From positions 248,001-312,000 of the forward strand of contig NZ_JAHKNI010000009.1 of NCBI RefSeq assembly GCF_018860155.1: a DNA stretch of 64,000 nucleotides, written 5' to 3'. The notes under the pieces were generated by a model. It saw only the letters and a program-made list of their open reading frames with translations. It ran no database searches and was not told the origin of the DNA. This stretch comes from Nocardia albiluteola. GTDB taxonomy: Bacteria > Actinomycetota > Actinomycetes > Mycobacteriales > Mycobacteriaceae. The position numbers were made by a program, and so were the translations under genes. This document shows, piece after piece, positions 60,042 through 64,000 of the stretch (positions are counted from its first letter, which is position 1; the number at the start of each line of letters is the position of its first letter).

Positions 60042-60926
60042 ATGGGACAGGACTGGAGCCAGTGGCTCGACGAGGCGCCCGAGGCGGGCGACCCGGCGGG
60101 CTCCCGCGCGCGCGGGAAGGCTCCGGTGGTGCGCTTACGCAAGGGCCGCCGCGACGGAGACGGCGGCGACCCGGGCAGCTCCGCGCCGCGCCCGATCCTG
60201 GTCGTCGGCGGCTGCGGCGGTGCCGGAACCACCACGACCGCACTGGGTATCGCGGGCGAGATGGGCTCGGGCGGCGGTCCGACCGTGGCGGTCGACGCCA
60301 CGAGTTCCGGGAGCGATCTGGCGCTGCGCGGCGCCGACGAGCACCTGAGCCCGATCAGCCTGCAGGCCTGGTTGTACGGCCGCGGCGACGACGAGCCCGC
60401 GCCGCTGAAGGAGTGTCTGTCCCAGGCAGGTTCGGGCATCGGGCTGCTGTGGCGCGATGCCGCGCCGCTGCGGCGCCGCGCCACCTATCTGACCGTCGCG
60501 CGCGCCATCGCGGACGCGGGATACACCGCCGTCTACGACGGCGGCAGCCCCATCGCCGCGCGGCACCTGCGCCCGCTGCTCGAGGACGCCGAGATCGCGC
60601 TGATCCTGGCCATTCCCGCGCGCGCGGACGCGGCCAACCGGCTGCGCGTCACCCTGGAGTGGCTCGACGACGAATTCGGCGGCCACACCGAGGGGCAGGG
60701 CGGCGGCATTGTCGGCGACACCACGATCGTGGTCTCGCATCAGCTGCCCGGCGACGAGTCTCCGGTAGCCGAACATTTGCGTGAACATCTCACGGGCTGG
60801 GTCCGGGATATTCGTGAGATTCCCTACGACCCGCACCTCGCGCGCGGAGAACTGGTGCGACACAACGCACTTGCCACCGACACACGCAGGGCTTATCGCA
60901 CGCTGCTGGCGGGGGTGGCATCATGA
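60042..60926 (+). CDS. ParA/MinD-like protein with degenerate P-loop
   Basis: The 294-residue SIMIBI-type protein has its nucleotide loop as 'GGCGGAGTTTTALG', where ParA has K-G-G-x-G-K-T-T, so both lysines are replaced (Cys and Thr). Later motifs such as 'AVDATSSGSDLAL' and 'AVYDGGSPIAARHL' keep the fold. Loss of the lysines resembles TadZ/CpaE-type adaptors that position secretion machines. ATG 60042 follows GAGGAGAG. Its stop overlaps the next gene's start (ATGA). Confidence 0.7.
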   Translation: MGQDWSQWLDEAPEAGDPAGSRARGKAPVVRLRKGRRDGDGGDPGSSAPRPILVVGGCGGAGTTTTALGIAGEMGSGGGPTVAVDATSSGSDLALRGADEHLSPISLQAWLYGRGDDEPAPLKECLSQAGSGIGLLWRDAAPLRRRATYLTVARAIADAGYTAVYDGGSPIAARHLRPLLEDAEIALILAIPARADAANRLRVTLEWLDDEFGGHTEGQGGGIVGDTTIVVSHQLPGDESPVAEHLREHLTGWVRDIREIPYDPHLARGELVRHNALATDTRRAYRTLLAGVAS

Positions 60927-61600
60927 CCGCGGCTATGAGGGAACGTCGGAAAGCATCGGAAACGCCCGCGGGGCAGCAGCATCTACCCACGGGCGCGGCG
61001 GGCGTGATCGCGCCGCCGGAGAATCGGCGCGCGCCCATCTGGGAGCGGCCGGTGCCGGGTGCCGGGCGCGCCCCGCTGGTGTGGTTGCTCGGTGTGCACG
61101 GCGGTGCGGGCGCCAGTACCCTCGCGCATGTGCTTGCGCCCGCGGCGGATTCGCACCGCCGCTGGCCCGGAGTCTTCGAGCGCGAATCCCCCTTCGTCGT
61201 CCTGGTGGCCCGTGAGACCATCTCCGGGCTTACGCGTGCGCACGATCTGTTGCGTCAGCATCACGCCGGCCTGGCCGGGTCGTGCGAGGTGCTGGGCATG
61301 GTCACCGTCGCGGTGCGCCCGGGCCGCATACCCGCCGAGATCCGCCGGTACCGCGACGTGGTCGGCTCGCTGGCCGGCACGGTCTGGCAGCTGCCGTGGT
61401 ACGAGGAATGGACCCTCGTCGAGCCCGATCAGCTGCCGGTGTGGTCGCCGGGCGATCCGCCGCCGCTGCAGCGCAAGCGGAAGGTCGATGTGCTCGAGTC
61501 CGTCCCGCACGAGGTGGACCAGCTGGGCTCGGGCATCATTGCCCTTATTCGTGAAAAGGTAAGTGCCGCTTCACAATACGAGGAAGAGGACACCCCGTGA
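60923..61600 (+). CDS. Second P-loop-like protein (DUF6668/CpaE-like)
   Basis: A 225-residue protein with 'LLGVHGGAGASTLAHVL', a P-loop lacking the invariant Lys (GGAGAST), followed by 'FVVLVARETISGLTRAHDLL' and 'VLGMVTVAVRPGRIP'. This is the CpaE/TadZ-like pattern and also that of DUF6668 proteins near type IV secretion genes. It overlaps the preceding gene by four bases. Probably a partner of the ParA-like protein. Confidence 0.65.
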   Translation: MTAAMRERRKASETPAGQQHLPTGAAGVIAPPENRRAPIWERPVPGAGRAPLVWLLGVHGGAGASTLAHVLAPAADSHRRWPGVFERESPFVVLVARETISGLTRAHDLLRQHHAGLAGSCEVLGMVTVAVRPGRIPAEIRRYRDVVGSLAGTVWQLPWYEEWTLVEPDQLPVWSPGDPPPLQRKRKVDVLESVPHEVDQLGSGIIALIREKVSAASQYEEEDTP

Positions 61601-61722
61601 CAACGATGGCTCCCGCAGTTGTGCGCCCGTCGCGTTCTCACGCGCAGGGGTGGCATTCAGGTGTCGGTGTATGCGCGGTACACCGCTTTGTTTTCGGTTC
61701 ACCTATTGGAGAAGGACGCTCG

Positions 61723-62019
61723 ATGAGTACCATCCTGCTCGCTGTGCACGAGACGTACAGTGCTGTTCTCGCTCAGGTCGGGAATCCGACGCCCGAGGCG
61801 CCACCCGCCGCGGACAAATTGCTGAAATTGGTTCGCTATTTCACCTGGTTCGTGCTGCTGTCCGGAATCATGGGCATCACCTACGCGGGTGGCCGCTTCG
61901 CCTGGGAGAAGTGGACCGGCGGTGGCCTGGAATCACCGAAGATGGTGGCGGGCGCCATGATCGGCGGAATTGTCGCCACCAGCGCCGGGACCATCCTGAA
62001 CGCCGCCATCGGGTCCTGA
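61723..62019 (+). CDS. Small two-helix membrane protein (TrbC/VirB2-like)
   Basis: The 98-residue protein has hydrophobic segments at about 35-55 and 72-92 with a short charged loop between ('GGRFAWEKWTGGGLES'). Size, topology and position before VirB8- and VirB6-like genes fit a TrbC/VirB2-type pilin or its counterpart. No pilin motif proves it. ATG 61723 follows AGAAGG; a GTG at 61597 overlapping the previous stop would add 42 residues of non-conserved look. Confidence 0.55.
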   Translation: MSTILLAVHETYSAVLAQVGNPTPEAPPAADKLLKLVRYFTWFVLLSGIMGITYAGGRFAWEKWTGGGLESPKMVAGAMIGGIVATSAGTILNAAIGS

Positions 62020-62033
62020 GGGCGGGCCGCGGA

Positions 62034-62279
62034 GTGCTTGCCTACAAACAGATCCCATCCGAAGTGCTCGCGCCGATCATGCAGCTGATCGATTGGCTGT
62101 TATGGGTGGTGCTGTTGTTCTGCCTGGCCTGGATGATCGTCTCGGCCGGGCGGTTGTGGTCGGCGATGCGCTCCAGTTTCGGCGTCAACGACGCATCACA
62201 CGGCATCGTCATGAGCCTGATCGGAGCGATTGTGGCCACCTCTGCGAGCGCTATCGCGCTGACCCTGCTTCCGACATGA
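62034..62279 (+). CDS. Second small two-helix membrane protein
   Basis: An 81-residue protein with helices at about 16-40 and 58-79. Layout parallels the preceding protein ('MIVSAGRLWSAM...GIVMSLIGAIVATSASAI' against 'GITYAGGRFAWEKW...MVAGAMIGGIVATSAGTI'), so the two are probably paralogues. GTG 62034 is chosen to include the full N terminus. Its stop overlaps the next start (ATGA). It may be a VirB3-like or second pilin-like subunit. Confidence 0.55.
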   Translation: MLAYKQIPSEVLAPIMQLIDWLLWVVLLFCLAWMIVSAGRLWSAMRSSFGVNDASHGIVMSLIGAIVATSASAIALTLLPT

Positions 62280-63103
62280 AAGAGAAGGACGCGGACGAGG
62301 GCCGCGGCATCTCCTTCGGCGCCATCGCCTCCGCGGCGGTCCTGGCGCTCATCGTGGTGGTCGGGGTCTTCATGTATGTCACACACGGTAATTCGCGCGC
62401 CGAGCAGTCGGCGAACGTCCCGGCGCCATCTCCCGCGGCGGGTTCGAACGCCACCGGGTTCGCCGCGCCGGGGGTCGACCTGTTCGGCCGCCGGGTGGAT
62501 ATTCCGAACAATCCTGCGGGACAACCGCTTCCGCAGGACGTGAGCAAGCAGCACAAGCCGTCCGATCCGGACTGGCTGACCGCTGCCCCGCAGGGCACCA
62601 CCGAAGCGCGCGGCTGGCAACGGGTGTACGGCGCCTCGGTCCCGTTTTCCACCAGCGACGGCCCGGTCGACATCGACAAGGGTCTGGCCGTGGGGTTTTC
62701 GCACACCCCGCAGGGTGCGGTGCTGGCGGCGGCGCAGATCACCTACCGGCTCAACGCCCGGCCGGCCGATCGTGATCTGTACGTGCATCAGGTGCGGGCC
62801 TCGGCCACGCAGCTGGCGGCCTACGATTCCGCGCGTGCGGCCGGCAAGCTGCCCGCGCAGCAGCCCGAGCGCATTACCCGATATCTGGTGGCGCCGGACG
62901 CATTTCAGGTCGAGAACTATGCCGACGATATGGCGATCGTCCGCCTGGCCACCCGCGGCCCGGTGAACGACGGCAAGCAGTTGTGGGCGGCGGTGCGGCT
63001 GGTCATGGTGTGGGACAACGGGGATTGGCATCTGAAGCCGACCGATGCCACGACCGATCAGACCGAGTACGTGGATTCGCTGGACGGGTGGACCAAATGG
63101 TGA
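62276..63103 (+). CDS. VirB8/TcpC-like membrane protein
   Basis: The 275-residue protein has a short cytoplasmic N terminus, one helix at about 14-35 and an extracytoplasmic domain of about 230 residues ('VGFSHTPQGAVLAAAQITYRL', broken by design; 'AAVRLVMVWDNGDWHLKPTD'). The NTF2-like pattern and position fit VirB8/TcpC proteins that scaffold conjugation channels in Gram-positives. Start overlaps the previous stop. The assignment rests on topology and context more than on motif. Confidence 0.6.
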   Translation: MKEKDADEGRGISFGAIASAAVLALIVVVGVFMYVTHGNSRAEQSANVPAPSPAAGSNATGFAAPGVDLFGRRVDIPNNPAGQPLPQDVSKQHKPSDPDWLTAAPQGTTEARGWQRVYGASVPFSTSDGPVDIDKGLAVGFSHTPQGAVLAAAQITYRLNARPADRDLYVHQVRASATQLAAYDSARAAGKLPAQQPERITRYLVAPDAFQVENYADDMAIVRLATRGPVNDGKQLWAAVRLVMVWDNGDWHLKPTDATTDQTEYVDSLDGWTKW

Positions 63104-63195
63104 GCACAGCGGTGAGCAGGGGATGTGATGAAACGTTGACGATGGCGGTAGTTGGTACGGATCGATTCACTTCTACACAGGGAGGGGTGAACCTG

Positions 63196-64000
63196 ATGCT
63201 CAGGCGCATCGTCACGATCCTCGCGGTGGTCTTCACCGTGACGATCGCGACTCCGACGGTGGCGTACGGCCAGACGTACGGATTCGACCAGACGTGCAAT
63301 CAGATCTACGACGACCTCAACAACCTCGGATTACCCGGTGTGTCGCTCGGCGCGGCCGCCTCGGCCGCGTGCAAGGCGGGCAATGCCGCCACGCATCCCG
63401 GCGATGCGGCCGCAGCCGTGCGCGACAAGGCGTGGGACTCCACCTTCGGCAAGGTGGTCGACTCGCTGATGAATGGCCTGGGCGAGGCGTTGATCATGGC
63501 GCTGACCTTCTGGATGAAGGTGCCCAACGAGCGTCTGAGCAACGGCGGACAGCTGTTCGAGAAGATCAACGACTACACCTACGAGGTGCAGATACTGCTG
63601 CTGATCGTCTCGATCATCCTGTCCGGCGTGCGATTGGCCGAGGCCAGACGCGGGGCGGTGCTGGCAGAGGCCGCCGAATCGTTCCGGATGTTCGCGCGGG
63701 TGATATTCAGTTCCTGGATGCTCGGCGCGGTGATCGTGGCAGGCACGCAGGCCTCGGATCGGTTCTCCGCGTGGGTGATTCAGGACGCCACCAACGGCCA
63801 GGCCAAGAACATCGCCGAGCTGATGGTGAAAACCAGTAAGCTGCAGGCATTCTCGCCCGGTCTGGTGCTGATCATCGCGATCGTCGGCCTGCTCGGCGCG
63901 CTGGCACAGATCATCCTGGCCATCGTGCGCCAGGGTCTGCTGGTGGTCGCCGCCGGGGTCCTGCCGCTGGCCGCGGCCGCGTCGGGCACGAATCTGGGCA
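63196..64000 (+). CDS. TrbL/VirB6-like polytopic membrane protein, 3' truncated by window
   Basis: 268 residues are visible and the frame is still open at the window end. A signal-like N terminus ('RRIVTILAVVFTVTIATP') is followed by a Cys-containing loop, then at least four helices ('VQILLLIVSIILSGVRLAEA', 'FARVIFSSWMLGAVIVAGT', 'LIIAIVGLLGALAQIILAIV', 'GLLVVAAGVLPLAAAAS'). This is the TrbL/VirB6 pattern of an inner-membrane channel subunit. ATG 63196 follows GGAGGG. VirB4- and VirD4-like ATPases would be expected downstream. Confidence 0.7.
   Translation, partial: MLRRIVTILAVVFTVTIATPTVAYGQTYGFDQTCNQIYDDLNNLGLPGVSLGAAASAACKAGNAATHPGDAAAAVRDKAWDSTFGKVVDSLMNGLGEALIMALTFWMKVPNERLSNGGQLFEKINDYTYEVQILLLIVSIILSGVRLAEARRGAVLAEAAESFRMFARVIFSSWMLGAVIVAGTQASDRFSAWVIQDATNGQAKNIAELMVKTSKLQAFSPGLVLIIAIVGLLGALAQIILAIVRQGLLVVAAGVLPLAAAASGTNLG

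Overview
The window is high-GC, densely coded actinobacterial DNA, most like Nocardia or a close relative in the Mycobacteriales. The evidence is the gene order yajC-secD-secF-solute-binding lipoprotein-apt-...-relA, the block yebC...ruvC-ruvA-ruvB, a mycobacterial-type SOS box before ruvC, a deazaflavin (F420)-type nitroreductase, a DUF2254 membrane protein, XRE/DUF397 pairs, a PknG-like protein and frequent GTG starts. No rRNA, tRNA or CRISPR array was recognised.

Layout. Bases 1-628 hold the 3' part of yebC. In related genomes yebC lies next to ruvC. Here about 22 kb separate them (629-23090), and this stretch is an accessory region. It holds a TMEM175-like channel, a coupled pair of MutS-type ATPases joined by a duplicated junction, a membrane-anchored esterase, a DUF2254 protein and a SugE/Gdx exporter behind a candidate guanidine-III riboswitch. 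It also holds an ABC-2 exporter with its own sensor kinase and response regulator, a polyol uptake operon with a SorC-type regulator and a divergent mannitol-dehydrogenase-type gene, a zinc-ribbon protein, a macro-domain protein and an IS110-family element. The ruvCAB operon follows (23091-25499).

Bases 25681-29024 encode a MoxR/ChlI-like AAA ATPase and a von Willebrand A protein, a likely chaperone pair. Bases 29373-43265 are mixed accessory and housekeeping genes: DUF1707 protein, glycine-zipper secreted protein, a PknG-like TPR protein without a kinase domain, AMP nucleosidase, an XRE/DUF397 pair, an NlpC/P60 hydrolase without signal peptide, a short-chain dehydrogenase behind a perfect CRP/GlxR-type site, an ECF sigma factor with SnoaL-like tail, a four-repeat DivIVA-like protein, a Baeyer-Villiger-type flavoprotein and a pseudogene with several frameshifts.

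Bases 43511-55285 are the conserved Sec/stringent block. yajC, secD and secF serve protein export. They are followed by a solute-binding lipoprotein, apt (adenine salvage), a secreted protein, an F420-type reductase, an ABC-F protein and bifunctional relA. A 33-base degenerate copy of the relA 3' end lies 150 bases beyond the original.

After a reductase, a DMT-type transporter and about 1.1 kb without convincing genes, the last 5.5 kb (58463-64000) is a tightly packed cluster. It encodes a disordered single-pass membrane protein, two SIMIBI-like proteins with degenerate P-loops, two small two-helix membrane proteins, a VirB8/TcpC-like protein and a TrbL/VirB6-like protein cut by the window end. 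This looks like the start of a type IV secretion (conjugation) module of an integrated element.

The least explained items are the MutS-like pair with its duplicated junction, the kinase-less PknG relative, and the conjugation-type cluster with two altered P-loop proteins.
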